This document shows positions 7,831-16,146 of a DNA stretch of 32,500 nt, in pieces. The stretch comes from Symbiodinium natans (lineage: Eukaryota > Sar > Dinophyceae > Suessiales > Symbiodiniaceae). The stretch's first letter is position 1; each line of letters begins with the position of its first letter. Location: assembly GCA_905221605.1 (NCBI GenBank), contig CAJNDS010002475.1, positions 1 to 32,500 of the forward strand, in the 5' to 3' direction. The notes beneath the pieces are model-generated. The model was given only the letters and a program-made list of their open reading frames with translations. It searched no databases and was not told where the DNA came from. The translations under genes and the position numbers were made by a program.

Positions 7831-7915
7831 ATGGAGATGGACGTGATCTCGAGTCGCCTGGCAGATGCGCTGCACATCCCCCCGCTGAACAGCAACGTGG
7901 GCGTGTCTCAAAGCG
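7831..7915 (+). CDS. Exon-like island, unknown product
   Basis: Acceptor tcaaactcag after a short CCCTAAA tract (7787-7824). Reads MEMDVISSRLADALHIPPLN and eight more residues to AAGCG|GTAGCTTC. Phase 0 to 1. The Met could be a start codon, but the upstream acceptor argues for an internal exon. Confidence 0.55.
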
Positions 7916-8165
7916 GTAGCTTCTCCCCCGCCGGGCGTGTTTCGGTCTTTGGGCGTTGATGCTGGACCTGGGGTGACTAAACCCCTAAACCCTAAACCCT
8001 AAACCCTAAACTCTCCCACGCATTCGGCATCACCGAGGCGCTTGCCCCTCAAATTCCAAAGCCCAAGCCTTTGAGGCTCGGAAGCTGTAGACTTCCCTGA
8101 AACCATCTCAGCTTCGGTGAGGTGCCCCGTAGGGGCAGTGCTGCCCGAAAGCACTTCCAAGCAAA

Positions 8166-8229
8166 AGCCTAAACCCTAAACCCTAAACCCTAAACCCTAA
8201 ACCCTAAACCCTAAACCCTAAACCCTAAG
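8166..8229 (-). repeat. Telomere-like tract (CCCTAAA on +)
   Basis: Nine near-perfect units upstream of the 8266 island. A shorter tract lies at 7977-8011. Confidence 0.93.
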
Positions 8230-8265
8230 TGCTGTGGGGAGAGGTTCTCAATCCCTTGCGCTCAG

Positions 8266-8330
8266 GTGGCCCTGGAGTGCATGGCGCCCTTCAAACGGCT
8301 GGCCTGTCGACCCCTTTCGGACACCTGGGC
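8266..8330 (+). CDS. Exon-like island, unknown product
   Basis: After cccttgcgctcag; reads VALECMAPFKRLACRPLSD in one frame. A second frame is also open across it, and the donor is not clear. The C-rich tract on both sides (8339-8396 follows) departs from the usual pattern. Confidence 0.38.
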
Positions 8331-8338
8331 TTCGGATT

Positions 8339-8396
8339 GAAACCCTAAACCCTAAACCCTAAACCCTAAACCCTAAACCCTAAACCCTAAACCCCA
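8339..8396 (-). repeat. Telomere-like tract (CCCTAAA on +)
   Basis: Eight near-perfect units. Confidence 0.93.
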
Positions 8397-8919
8397 GAGA
8401 GATGCTCCGTAGCCGAAGCAGGAATGTGCTGTTTGTGTGTCTGATGTGACGGGACCTCCTGTCCCCTCCTCGGCCCCAAAAAACCCTTCGATTGGGTGAA
8501 GGGGGCTGTCAGAGACCAGCTAGCTTCTTAGGATTTAGGGTTAAGGGTTTATCCGACACCGATGCCTTGGGGATTGAAGGTTTTTTTTGGTCTTCGAGGT
8601 CCGCAGTTGGGCAAAAGTTGGGCATTTTCAAAAATAGATGCTTCATCAAGCTGGCTTGAGGTGGGAGGGGAGATGGGCTGGGGCTCTTGTTGATTCTAGC
8701 TGTTCGGGCTTGTGGCGAGCCCTGTCCTCACAAGAATGCATGTCGGAGGCAGCACTTCTGTGGTTGTAGTGGTCCTATTGAATTCTGCACGCAGAGAAGG
8801 CCATGGGTTGGAGACCCCTTGCTGTCGGTCCATAATCTTGTTTCAAGGGGACCAGAAAGTCGTAGATGGTGCGGCCTGCGTACGTTGTTCTTGCAGTGCT
8901 GCTTCAACCTAAACCCATT
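8397..8919. other. No firm gene
   Basis: Mixed sequence with a small degenerate TTTAGGG piece at 8530-8550 and a frame from 8687 that reads into the next repeat. A strong acceptor-like string (gttcttgcag) ends at 8896 but has no clear donor. Confidence 0.35.
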
Positions 8920-9070
8920 TGGAGGTTCATGGCCCTAAACCCCAAACCCCAAACCCCAAACCCTAAACTGTACTTACAACTGTACTTATAGCCACATTAG
9001 GGCGCCCAAGGGCCTTATAAGTGGGTTATAAGTACAGTTATCATTGGTTAGTAAGTACCATGAACCTCCA
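8920..9070. repeat. Nested inverted repeat containing a telomere-like tract
   Basis: Outer arms TGGAGGTTCATGG (8920-8932) and CCATGAACCTCCA (9058-9070) are perfect complements. Inside, GTACTTAC (8970-8977) pairs with GTAAGTAC (9051-9058), and AACTGTACTTATA (8978-8990) pairs with TATAAGTACAGTT (9027-9039). A CCCCAAA/CCCTAAA tract (8933-8968) sits between the outer and inner left arms. Confidence 0.75.
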
Positions 9071-9204
9071 GGCAAGCCTTAAGCATAAACTTTTCCGTGT
9101 TAGGCGTAGATCTTCGATTCAAAGCAACCTTCCCTTCCTCAATTTAACAGAAAAACTGCCCACGCCACAAACTTCGACGTACCCATGATCCTGGAATTCG
9201 AGAC

Positions 9205-9264
9205 CTAAACCCTAAACCCTAAACCCTAAACCCTAAACCCTAAACCCTAAACCCTAAACCCCCA
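9205..9264 (-). repeat. Telomere-like tract (CCCTAAA on +)
   Basis: Eight near-perfect units, 20 bp before the next acceptor. Confidence 0.93.
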
Positions 9265-9284
9265 AGCTGAAAATCCCCAAGCAG

Positions 9285-9388
9285 GATGGAGACCTCGAGC
9301 AGCTTCACCTGCTGCTTCTGATCATCTCCGCAGACACGTCCCCGCCCTTAGCTCGCCTTGCACGCCTGCCGATTCCTTGCGAGATTTG
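9285..9388 (+). CDS. Exon-like island, unknown product
   Basis: After ccccaagcag; reads DGDLEQLHLLLLIISADTSP and stays open to the G-rich tract at 9393. The donor is not clear; the end given is the end of the open stretch. Confidence 0.37.
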
Positions 9389-9392
9389 GAAT

Positions 9393-9440
9393 TAGGGTTT
9401 AGGGTTTAGGGTTTCGAGTTTAGGATTTAGGGTTTAGAGG
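9393..9440 (+). repeat. Short TTTAGGG tract
   Basis: TTTAGGG with TTTCGAG and TTTAGGA variants, downstream of the 9285 island. Confidence 0.85.
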
Positions 9441-9738
9441 CTTCAGGGTTTTCGAGGCTTGTCGGGATGGGGTATAATTGGGGTTGAGGCTTTGAGCCCC
9501 ATGGTTCTCTAGGAGAACCAGCAGAAAGCCACCAGGAATTTCGCATTTGACTGTGCGTGTTCGGCTTCAAAAAAGCGGCGGGGGGGGTCGATGGGGGGCG
9601 CAGCCCCCCTAGCCCGACCGGCTGGCCACCTTACTTTGTCTCGGCTCCTTCGGGCCGTGCCACCCCTGGCATCCTTGTAGACTTGCAGCACTTGCTCAGC
9701 TCTTTTCGGGTTTGTTGTGCACGTTCTGCCGTGAAAAC

Positions 9739-9943
9739 ATGGCAGACGCACCGAGTGTGCCCAAGAGCGCCGGGGTTGCTGCCTTTGCGCACATCTGTCT
9801 CATTTTCGGCTACTTGTTCTTCAGCGTCTCTTGCACGTCCTGCAAAAGAGTCGGAGCTGTCCCTTACAAGCTGGCGGTGAACCAAGCTGCCTTGCGGATT
9901 GTTCTGCCTGCAGCAGCTGCGGACAGTTGTCCGAAAAGCGCGC
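9739..9943 (+). CDS. Possible first exon, membrane-anchored protein
   Basis: Begins with ATG, followed by a short polar stretch and a hydrophobic segment AFAHICLIFGYLFFSVSC (about residues 13-30), which would fit a signal anchor or transmembrane helix. Open to a GTAGGT donor-like string at 9944 and to a stop 21 bases beyond. The region 9500-10260 lacks telomere-like repeats, unlike its surroundings. A long minus-strand frame overlaps it. With a GC donor at 9940 the phase would fit 10044. Product not recognised. Confidence 0.35.
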
Positions 9944-10043
9944 GTAGGTTTCACTCGACCGGTTGAGATTCGGCTCCCGGAGCCCAACAAGGGCCAGCGA
10001 CGCCCCTCAGCATCAGCGACTTCTTTTGCCTCCTTGTTCGCAG

Positions 10044-10136
10044 TCGTTGTCGTTGGCTGTCGCGTCGTATGCTCATGATGCTCGCGGACTGGGTTGTGGC
10101 AGAGCCTGCGTGCTGTGTTTAAAGCTTCGCGCAAAC
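10044..10136 (+). CDS. Exon-like island, unknown product
   Basis: Preceded by one of the best polypyrimidine acceptors in the window (cttcttttgcctccttgttcgcag, split here as the tract 10020-10043) and followed by the strong donor AAC|GTAAGG. 93 bp, phase 0 at both ends, starting SLSLAVASYAHDARGLGCGR. Cys-rich in its second half. Confidence 0.43.
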
Positions 10137-10269
10137 GTAAGGTTTTCTCAGCTACGCGGCTGCAGTCGTCACATGTTGAATGGCAGGACTGCAGTTTGGC
10201 GAGTAAGAAACCGGAAGCTGCGCTGCGCTGTGCTTTTGGCTTGCTGCCTTTTACATAAAGCCTACACCC

Positions 10270-10302
10270 GAAACCCTAAACCCTAAACCCTAAACCCTAA
10301 GG
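10270..10302 (-). repeat. Short CCCTAAA tract
   Basis: Four units. Confidence 0.88.
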
Positions 10303-10412
10303 ATCCTAAACCGTCCCCCAAACCACTTGCAAGGCGCTTTCTTGGCTTCCTTGAATTTGAAAGGCTCCTGGCCTCCACCTTTGGGTGGTGCCAGGGCTCC
10401 CAGGGCTTTCAC

Positions 10413-10503
10413 TTAGTTTAGGGTTTAGGGTTTAGGGTTTAGGGTTTAGGGTTTAGGGTTTAGGGTTTAGGGTTTAGGGTTTAGGGTTTAGGGTTTAGGG
10501 TGT
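10413..10503 (+). repeat. Telomere-like tract (TTTAGGG on +)
   Basis: About 13 perfect units. Confidence 0.95.
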
Positions 10504-10626
10504 TTAGGAAGACAGATATTTCCGCCTAAAGGGCTCTCGAATCAAGTTCCAAAACCCAACAACGCAACCTTTGAGCCTAAGGTTGACTTTGTTGAGCTCA
10601 GGCAGGTTTTGGGGGTTATGGGGCGT

Positions 10627-10680
10627 AGGGTTTAGGGTTTAGGGGTTTAGGGTTTAGGGTTTAGGGTTAGGGTTTAGGGT
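10627..10680 (+). repeat. Telomere-like tract (TTTAGGG on +)
   Basis: About seven units with one-base length variants. Confidence 0.9.
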
Positions 10681-10879
10681 ACGTATTTGGGGGCCAGTGA
10701 ACCCGCAAGCCCGAAACGATCAAAAGGATCGTCCCCACGGAGTCGGGCCACCTTGTCATCCCTGACGCTGGGATCCATTCGGTATCGTTTTCTATGAGCA
10801 TGCACGGCTTTGAAGTGTATTCAAGTGTAGATCGAGTGCAAGTCCTCTTTTTTAGCTTCTAGGGGGCTTATAAGCTCGT
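10681..10879. other. No gene called
   Basis: Unique sequence without a convincing splice-bounded open frame. Confidence 0.35.
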
Positions 10880-11017
10880 CAAACCCTAAACCCTAAACCC
10901 TAAACCCTAAACCCTAAACCCTAAACCCTAAACCCTAAACCCTAAACCCTAAACCCTAAACCCTAAACCCTAAACCCTAAAAACCCTAAACCCTAAACCC
11001 TAAACCCTAAACCTAAA
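10880..11017 (-). repeat. Telomere-like tract (CCCTAAA on +)
   Basis: About 19 units with a small length variant near 10980. Confidence 0.95.
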
Positions 11018-11028
11018 CACCCTCTGAG

Positions 11029-11145
11029 GAGAACGAGAACGTGTACAACGTTGGGGTCGGTTTCCAAGGCGTGATCCCGGGGGCCAAGACGCTGAGCTCG
11101 CGCTTCGCAGCGCTGATGCACCAGCGTGTCGCAGCTCGACTTTAA
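11029..11145 (+). CDS. Exon-like island with in-frame stop, possible terminal exon
   Basis: After acaccctctgag; the frame contains VYNVGVGFQGVIPGAKTLSS and runs to TAA at 11143-11145. It could be a last exon; alternatively CAGC|GTGTCG near 11126 is a donor and the exon is internal. Product not recognised. Confidence 0.42.
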   Translation, partial: ENENVYNVGVGFQGVIPGAKTLSSRFAALMHQRVAARL

Positions 11146-11149
11146 CAGC

Positions 11150-11187
11150 CCTAAACGCTAAACCCTAAACCCTAAACCCTAAACCCC
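11150..11187 (-). repeat. Short CCCTAAA tract
   Basis: About five units, following the possible stop codon. Confidence 0.85.
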
Positions 11188-11576
11188 GGAACCGCAATCC
11201 TTAAGGAGCCGGCAGCTGTTTCCTTCAAGGGTTTGGGGAAGAGGGCAAGTTCTCCGAAGAAATCCCCTTGTCTCGGCTTGAGGCTTAAGTTGTCATCCCT
11301 TCCGTGGCTGGGTGCGGTGTTGGAGTTTCAGGTTGGAAGGTGCAGAACTCCAAGCATCCCTGACCAGTATGGTTTAGGGTTTAGGGTTTAGGGTTCTGGG
11401 TCTTGAGGGGCTTGAGATTCGGGTGTGGGCTTGGGGTTTTGGGTTTAGGGATTCTGGGGCCATGGCTGTTTGTTTGGGATGTAGGGTACAAGCCCTGGCC
11501 ATGTTGCCCCCAAGGACCGCTCGAATGCCCCTGTCTGCGATTCCTTAAGCTCCCTTGCTCCCTTGCCAACGCCAAA
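11188..11576. other. No gene called
   Basis: Contains a small TTTAGGG piece (11370-11398) and open frames on both strands whose ends derive from repeats. No clear exon. Confidence 0.35.
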
Positions 11577-11726
11577 CACCCTAAACCCTAAACCCTAAAC
11601 TCTAAACCCTAAACCCTAAACCCCAAACATTCGAGCTGCAAGAGTCCTTTTCCCAACCGAGCCTTCCCTAGCTTACCCTAGCTTACCCTAAACCCTAAAC
11701 CCTAAACCCTAAACCCTAAACCCTCG
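11577..11726 (-). repeat. Two CCCTAAA tracts with unique spacer
   Basis: Units at 11577-11630 and 11680-11725, separated by about 50 bp that includes a tandem CTTACCCTAG. Confidence 0.9.
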
Positions 11727-11828
11727 CTTACCCTTCTGAGGCCGGGCTCCTTCATCGTGTGGGTGTGGAGCACGCTGAGGGCCTTCAGTTCTTCAAGCAG
11801 GCTCCCGGGAGTTGAGAGCTTGAGTTTT

Positions 11829-11935
11829 TTTTTGGGGGGGGCGGGGGGGGGGGGGGGGGGGGGGGGGGGGCGGAGTTTTGGGGGGGAGTTTTGGGACTCA
11901 GTGTTTTTTTTTTTTGGGGGGGGGGGGGGGGATGT
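11829..11935 (+). repeat. Poly-G/poly-T low-complexity block
   Basis: Two long G runs (near 11838-11870 and 11917-11931) with the repeated phrase GGGGGGAGTTTTGGGACTCAG between and after them. Pro- or Gly-rich frames on either strand are artefacts of this. Confidence 0.9.
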
Positions 11936-12463
11936 TTTGGGGGGAGTTTTGGGACTCAGGAGTGCTTTGCACAGACTTAGAGGGATGCAGGAGCGGGCGC
12001 AAGGTCGCTGTAGGATGGTGGGGCTAGAGGGGGCCGGGGGGGGGGGGGGATCCGAGCTGCCCGATTCACGGGGCACCAAGAAAACTCCAAAGGGCACAGA
12101 CGCAACGACGGTTCTGCACTTCACGCATGTCCCTGCCACGTCGCGACATGCCGCGAGGCATGTCTCAAAAAGTGCATGGGTCCTTAGTTTCAACACAGAA
12201 GGGGTCGACGTCATGAGCCCTCAACCGAACCACACACACTACAACGAAGGATAACATGTTGGTGGGAATATTAGGTTTAGGGTGTCTTACCACCAAACTG
12301 GCCCCCACTCCCCTTGGTCTTGAAGAAGTGGTCTTACAATGTTGAGGGTCTACGCCGGCAGAAGATTCCCCCGAATCCTCAGCAGCCTGAATGACCCAAG
12401 CAGGCGCACAAGACTTCACAAAGGGTTGACAGCAGTAGGACACTCAAATCGGTGCCTTCGCAG
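11936..12463. other. No firm gene
   Basis: Another G run lies near 12037-12049. Open frames on both strands overlap; none has supporting borders. Confidence 0.35.
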
Positions 12464-12535
12464 GTGCTGGTGCCCTTCCTGACCAGCGCCACTCAGCCGG
12501 GCGTGGAGGATTTGAGGGCCCGAGGGCCAATGTAG
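12464..12535 (+). CDS. Exon-like island, possibly terminal
   Basis: After cggtgccttcgcag; reads VLVPFLTSATQPGVEDLRAR, then three residues to TAG at 12533. An alternative is a donor at AAT|GTAGCG (12532). Unknown product. Confidence 0.4.
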   Translation: MLVPFLTSATQPGVEDLRARGPM

Positions 12536-12653
12536 CGTGAGTCGGTTGGCGGGTATAGGTTCCCTTTGCGGTAGCTTACGGCAGGTCTCAACCCCCGAGC
12601 AGCTCCGGAACTGGCCAATTTCTGGCGTACCACACCATGAAGCTCCCGCGCAG

Positions 12654-12768
12654 GAGCTCCTTCAGTGCACGCACGCGGCGCGGCGCTTCTTGCAATCCTC
12701 TGAGCCCCTGGCCGGCCTAGTGAGCTTCGTGGGAGGACGCCCGCAACTCCAACACCAGGAAGATTGGG
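12654..12768 (+). CDS. Exon-like island, unknown product
   Basis: After gctcccgcgcag; reads ELLQCTHAARRFLQSSEPLA and continues with a Gly-Leu-Val-Ser-Phe-Val stretch to TTGGG|GTTTGGG. 115 bp, phase 0 to 1. Clearly coding-like composition, and the longest host island in this half of the window. Confidence 0.55.
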
Positions 12769-12989
12769 GTTTGGGATTTAGGAAGTGGGGCTTAAGGCTT
12801 CAATCTTGACTCAACCCCTCAGCCCTAGAGGCACCCCAATTGCCAGAAGCCCTGAACCTTGTTTGGGTTTCGGATATGTTTCGATTCCAGCGTTAAAGCA
12901 AGATCACAAGAGTTCAGCCGGGGCTAGAGGCTCGGACACTGGGCCAGACAGCCAAGGCATGTGGAGGACCTCACCCCACACCTCCGCAG

Positions 12990-13022
12990 TGGCATGTGGG
13001 CATCTGGGATGCAGGGCTGTCA
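12990..13022 (+). CDS. Weak short exon-like island
   Basis: Between cacacctccgcag and A|GTTAACC. Its start phase completes the codon left open by 12654-12768 and reads VACGHLGCRAV. Short, so support is limited. Confidence 0.27.
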
Positions 13023-13165
13023 GTTAACCCCTGAGCCATAAAGGGCATTTGGGGGTTTACAGGGGTTGAGAGGCTGCTGACGGGTTTTGAGTATTTTGCC
13101 CAGGGGGGTTGCGAAGGAGGCAAGAGCTGTAGAGGTGGCAGCGTTTGACAAGTCGGGTTGAGGTT

Positions 13166-13240
13166 GGTTTAGGGTTTAGGGTTTAGGGTTTAGGGTTTAG
13201 GGTTTAGGGTTTAGGGTTTAGGGTTTAGGGTTTAGGGTTT
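13166..13240 (+). repeat. Telomere-like tract (TTTAGGG on +)
   Basis: About 11 perfect units. Confidence 0.94.
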
Positions 13241-13339
13241 CATAGTTCCAAGTCTATGGAAGCTCCAGCCTCGTCGGTTTTGCTCACATGGCATCTTCCG
13301 GTTCAGGAATCAAAGTTGATGGTGCGACTGTGCCCACGC

Positions 13340-13550
13340 AAACCCTCAACCCTATAGACCCTATAAACCCTCTGAACCCTATAAACCCCAAACCCTAAAC
13401 CCTAAACCCGAAACTAAACCCTAAAACCTCTAGACCCATAAACCCTAAAAAACCCTCTAATCCCCAACCCTAAAAACCCTGAAAACCCTGAAAAACCTAA
13501 AGCCCTACAACCCTAAAACCCTCTAAACCCCCAACCCTAAACCCCAAAAA
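13340..13550 (-). repeat. Degenerate telomere-like array
   Basis: CCCTATAAA, CCCTCTGAA, CCCTAAAAA and similar drifted units, ending near the acceptor of the next island. Confidence 0.8.
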
Positions 13551-13555
13551 CCCAG

Positions 13556-13645
13556 ACAAGGTGGCCTCAGACTGCCAGACGCGTGACTCCTTGGAGACGA
13601 GGAGCGTGTGCTGGTGCAGCCCACAGAGTCTTGGCCATCGACTGG
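13556..13645 (+). CDS. Exon-like island, unknown product
   Basis: After ccaaaaacccag; reads VASDCQTRDSLETRSVCWCS and continues into a C-rich tract, with no good donor visible. Confidence 0.35.
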
Positions 13646-13646
13646 C

Positions 13647-13770
13647 CCTAAACCCTAAGCCCTAAGCCCTAAACCCTAAACCCTAAACCCTAAAACCCTA
13701 AACCCTAAACCCTAAAACCCTAAACCCTAAACCCTAAACCCTAAACCCTAAACTTTCCTAAACCCTAAAC
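13647..13770 (-). repeat. Telomere-like tract (CCCTAAA on +)
   Basis: About 17 units, some with an extra A or CCCTAAG variants. Confidence 0.93.
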
Positions 13771-13897
13771 CTTTGTGTCATGTTGTTCTTGGGCTCCGTG
13801 AGCTTTGCACCCCCTCCCCCGAAATTGAGCCCTAAGTCTCAAAGGCCTCGAGCCCCCGAGATTTCTGGAGCCATCCCAGACTCCAAGCAACAAGCTC

Positions 13898-13985
13898 CCT
13901 AGTACAGTACCGGTTAAGGGTTAAGGGTTAAGGGTTTAGGGTTTAGGGTTTAGGGTTTAGGGTTTAGGGCCTAGTACAGTACCGG
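13898..13985 (+). repeat. Telomere-like tract flanked by 16-bp direct repeats
   Basis: CCTAGTACAGTACCGG occurs at 13898-13913 and identically at 13970-13985. The 56 bp between are exactly eight heptamers (three TTAAGGG, five TTTAGGG). The arrangement is that of an insertion with target-site duplication. Confidence 0.9.
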
Positions 13986-14096
13986 GTACTACGTCACACA
14001 CTTGTTCACTCCCAGAGCCCAGGAACCCGCTTCACCTTGCGCCCCTGCCCGAGAGCTTGCGGCTCCCTGGCTTAAAAGGGGGGGGGGGGGGCCTCT

Positions 14097-14160
14097 AGGG
14101 TTTAGGGTTTAGGGTTTAGGGTTTAGGGTTTAGGGTTTAGGGTTTAGGGTTTAGGGTTTA
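14097..14160 (+). repeat. Telomere-like tract (TTTAGGG on +)
   Basis: About nine units following a short G run (14080-14091). Confidence 0.93.
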
Positions 14161-14289
14161 CTTCGAAAGGCGGAACTTGGTATGATTCCCCCTAACACGA
14201 ACAGCCCTCACTAGGGGATGATCATCGGGGGTACGAGAATCCCTGTCAGTCAAGTGTAAGGGTGTGTTCAGAGGACCCCCCAAGAGGTC

Positions 14290-14392
14290 CTAAGCCCCCG
14301 AGGTCAGGAGTTCAGGAGTTCAGGAGCTTAGGGTTTTCAGGAGTTCAGGAGTTCAGGAGTTCAGGGTTTTCAGGAGTTCAGGGTTTTCAGGA
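14290..14392 (+). repeat. Minisatellite-like AGGAGTTC array
   Basis: Imperfect tandem TTCAGGAG units interrupted by GGGTTTTCAGG. It reads as a repetitive peptide in any frame and is not taken as coding. Confidence 0.85.
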
Positions 14393-14526
14393 GGTCGTGA
14401 GCCCCCAAGCCCCGGGGTTTTCACTTGGAATCGGCTTTGCAAGAACTGGAGGGCTGCTGGTTCGACGTTTATCTCCTCGCCGAAAGCTTGCTCTCTCTTT
14501 GCCCCTCTGGCCTCTTGAGGAAAGTG

Positions 14527-14643
14527 TACCCGCAGAAGTGGCTTTATGCAACTTGGCCAAGAAAGCGAAGCCCTAAACCCTAAACCCTAAACCCTAAACT
14601 ACCCCCAGAAGTGGCTTTATGCAACTTGGCCAAGAAAGCGAAG
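14527..14643 (-). repeat. Telomere-like tract flanked by 44-bp direct repeats
   Basis: Positions 14527-14570 and 14600-14643 are the same 44 bp except for one base (G/C at the sixth position). The 29 bp between are four CCCTAAA units plus C. This is the longest direct duplication around a telomere-like tract in the window. Confidence 0.92.
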
Positions 14644-14761
14644 TTCCGGAAGGTTCCGCAGCCGGATGCGTGCTAGCAGGCTTCGGGGCTCGAGGGGCTC
14701 AGGGCCCTTCAAACACATACATCCTTGTGGACCAAATGAATCCTAGAATTGGGGTAATATA

Positions 14762-14872
14762 CCCAGATCTTCTAAACACCCCTTAATTAAGGTATATACC
14801 CTATTTCATAATCAGGATCCTTAGTACAAATTAGGGTATATACCTTAATTAAGGGGTTTTGGAAGATCTGGG
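14762..14872. mobile_element. MITE-like inverted-repeat element, family A copy 2
   Basis: Ends CCCAGATCTTCTAAACACCC and GGGGTTTTGGAAGATCTGGG, with the shared centre AGGATCCTTAGTA. The arms extend through TTAATTAAGG and TATATACC, making an almost complete hairpin. Confidence 0.82.
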
Positions 14873-14982
14873 TACCCCTATACGGCTGTAACCCCTAGTA
14901 AGGTATGTGAACCAGAAACCCTTTTGCGGTTCATCTGGTCCCCAAGGATCGCCCCCTGGCATCTCCAGGGCCTCATCTTTGA

Positions 14983-15050
14983 ACCCTAAACCCTAAACCC
15001 TCAACCCTCAACCCTAAACCCTAAACCCCAAACCCTAAACCCTAAACCCT
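14983..15050 (-). repeat. Telomere-like tract (CCCTAAA on +)
   Basis: CCCTAAA with CCCTCAA and CCCCAAA variants, about 20 bp before the next acceptor. Confidence 0.92.
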
Positions 15051-15068
15051 CATCTTTGTGAAGCTCAG

Positions 15069-15138
15069 GTCTCCAGCGCTTACCTCCAGAGCGATGCCGA
15101 GATTCCAAGCTGGCAGAAGTTCTGGACCAACCCTCAGG
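15069..15138 (+). CDS. Exon-like island, unknown product
   Basis: After catctttgtgaagctcag; reads VSSAYLQSDAEIPSWQKFWT and three more residues to CAGG|GTTTGGGG. Phase 0 to 1. C-rich tract before, G-rich tract after (15139-15168). Confidence 0.5.
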
Positions 15139-15188
15139 GTTTGGGGCTTAGGGTTTAGGGTTTAGGGTGAGAATTTAGAGAATCTAGG

Positions 15189-15290
15189 TTGGGATGTTCC
15201 CCTGTTATACTAGCAGACCTTAGTTGGGATTACAATCGGGGTACTAAAATTCCTGTTAAGGACTGTTGGTATAAGGGCGGAACATCCCAA
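15189..15290. mobile_element. MITE-like element, family B copy 2
   Basis: Ends TTGGGATGTTCCCC and CGGAACATCCCAA. Subterminal GTTATACTAGCAG pairs imperfectly with CTGTTGGTATAA. The centre ATTACAATCGGGGTACTAAAAT resembles copy 1. Confidence 0.8.
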
Positions 15291-15724
15291 AATCCAGGGC
15301 TTCTAGAGCTGCACCGTACATCGCTTACAGCCACAATCCTTGGAACCAAAGTTAACCTCCATAAACCCCTTTTAGGTGTCCCAACATGTACGCCTTTTCT
15401 AGAAAGATCCAAGCAAGCTTGAGCCGTCCGCCCTCAACCTGAACGCGGCAGGACATCCCTCGGGGTGTGGCCCGCCTTCGCGGTAGCAGACGGCCAGAGC
15501 CAGGAGGGGCGTGGAGATTTGGACCCTAACAGCCAATCTAGAGTCGGAAGAATTGCTAATATGATTCCCTTAGGGTCCCTTTATAATTATGCTACAAGAA
15601 CCCCCACAAACCCTATCCTAACTATTCAGGCCCCCAAAGTAGAGCCGGACCCAGCTTTTCAGCTAAATGTTCAAGTAAGGTCCCGGGGTGTGTCTTTGGC
15701 ATGTTCCGAGAGCTGCCTAAGCCT
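15291..15724. other. No firm gene
   Basis: A frame from 15465 on + is open for 92 codons but its end is repeat-derived, and no clear splice borders are seen. Confidence 0.35.
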
Positions 15725-15813
15725 TTTAGGGTTTAGGGTTTAGGGTTTAGGGTTTAGGGTTTAGGGTTTAGGGTTTAGGGTTTAGGGTTTAGGGTTTAGG
15801 GTTTAGGGTTTAG
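15725..15813 (+). repeat. Telomere-like tract (TTTAGGG on +)
   Basis: About 12 perfect units. Its last TTTAG may act as acceptor for the following island. Confidence 0.94.
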
Positions 15814-15900
15814 GGTCTCAATGCCTTCTGGAAGCCCTCAACACACCAGGAGCTCACTGCACTTCTCCGCGCTCTCTCCAGCGCCACCGACAGCAGCTCG
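15814..15900 (+). CDS. Exon-like island, unknown product
   Basis: Begins directly after TTTAG and reads NAFWKPSTHQELTALLRALS and on to AGCTCG|GTTTCAAG. 87 bp, phase 0 at both ends if the repeat AG is the acceptor. The join to 16010 stays open. Confidence 0.5.
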
Positions 15901-15932
15901 GTTTCAAGGATTCCTCTCCCTGTGAGGAGACG

Positions 15933-16007
15933 ACTATTTGCTTAAGAACCCCCCAAATCCAGCCATACAAGGAAGAATAATTTTGGGGCAGGTCTTAAGC
16001 AAGTAGT
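15933..16007. mobile_element. MITE-like element, family C copy 2
   Basis: Ends ACTATTTGCTTAAGAACC and AGGTCTTAAGCAAGTAGT with a short interior sharing AAGGAAGAAT. It fills most of the putative 109-bp intron 15901-16009, and its right end lies against the acceptor TAG. Confidence 0.78.
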
Positions 16008-16009
16008 AG

Positions 16010-16146
16010 AAGATGGTGAAAGTGACGAAGAGAGCCAAAACGACCCCAAAAGGCACGGTCAAAACGCCACCAGACTCTGCGAAGGCATCAACAATGGCCT
16101 CGCAAACTAAGCGTTGCAAAGCTGACTCAATCCTCACAAAACCCTA
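16010..16146 (+). CDS. Lys/Thr-rich exon-like island
   Basis: Starts after AAGTAGTAG and reads KMVKVTKRAKTTPKGTVKTP followed by Ala/Ser/Lys-rich residues, open until the CCCTAAA tract where TAA ends the frame. The basic Ala/Pro/Lys composition resembles a linker or nucleic-acid-binding tail. The true 3' border may be the GC|GTTGC string near 16113. Confidence 0.45.

Noticed and set aside
9631-10134. 167-codon minus-strand ORF
   Set aside because: The + strand over the same bases has better splice-site strings and a hydrophobic segment; the minus frame shows no recognisable motif. Not excluded with certainty.
11702-12254. Long overlapping frames rich in Pro or Gly
   Set aside because: Produced by poly-G/poly-T runs; both strands are open for the same reason.
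14290-14392. Repetitive coding exon
   Set aside because: AGGAGTTC minisatellite with all frames repetitive.
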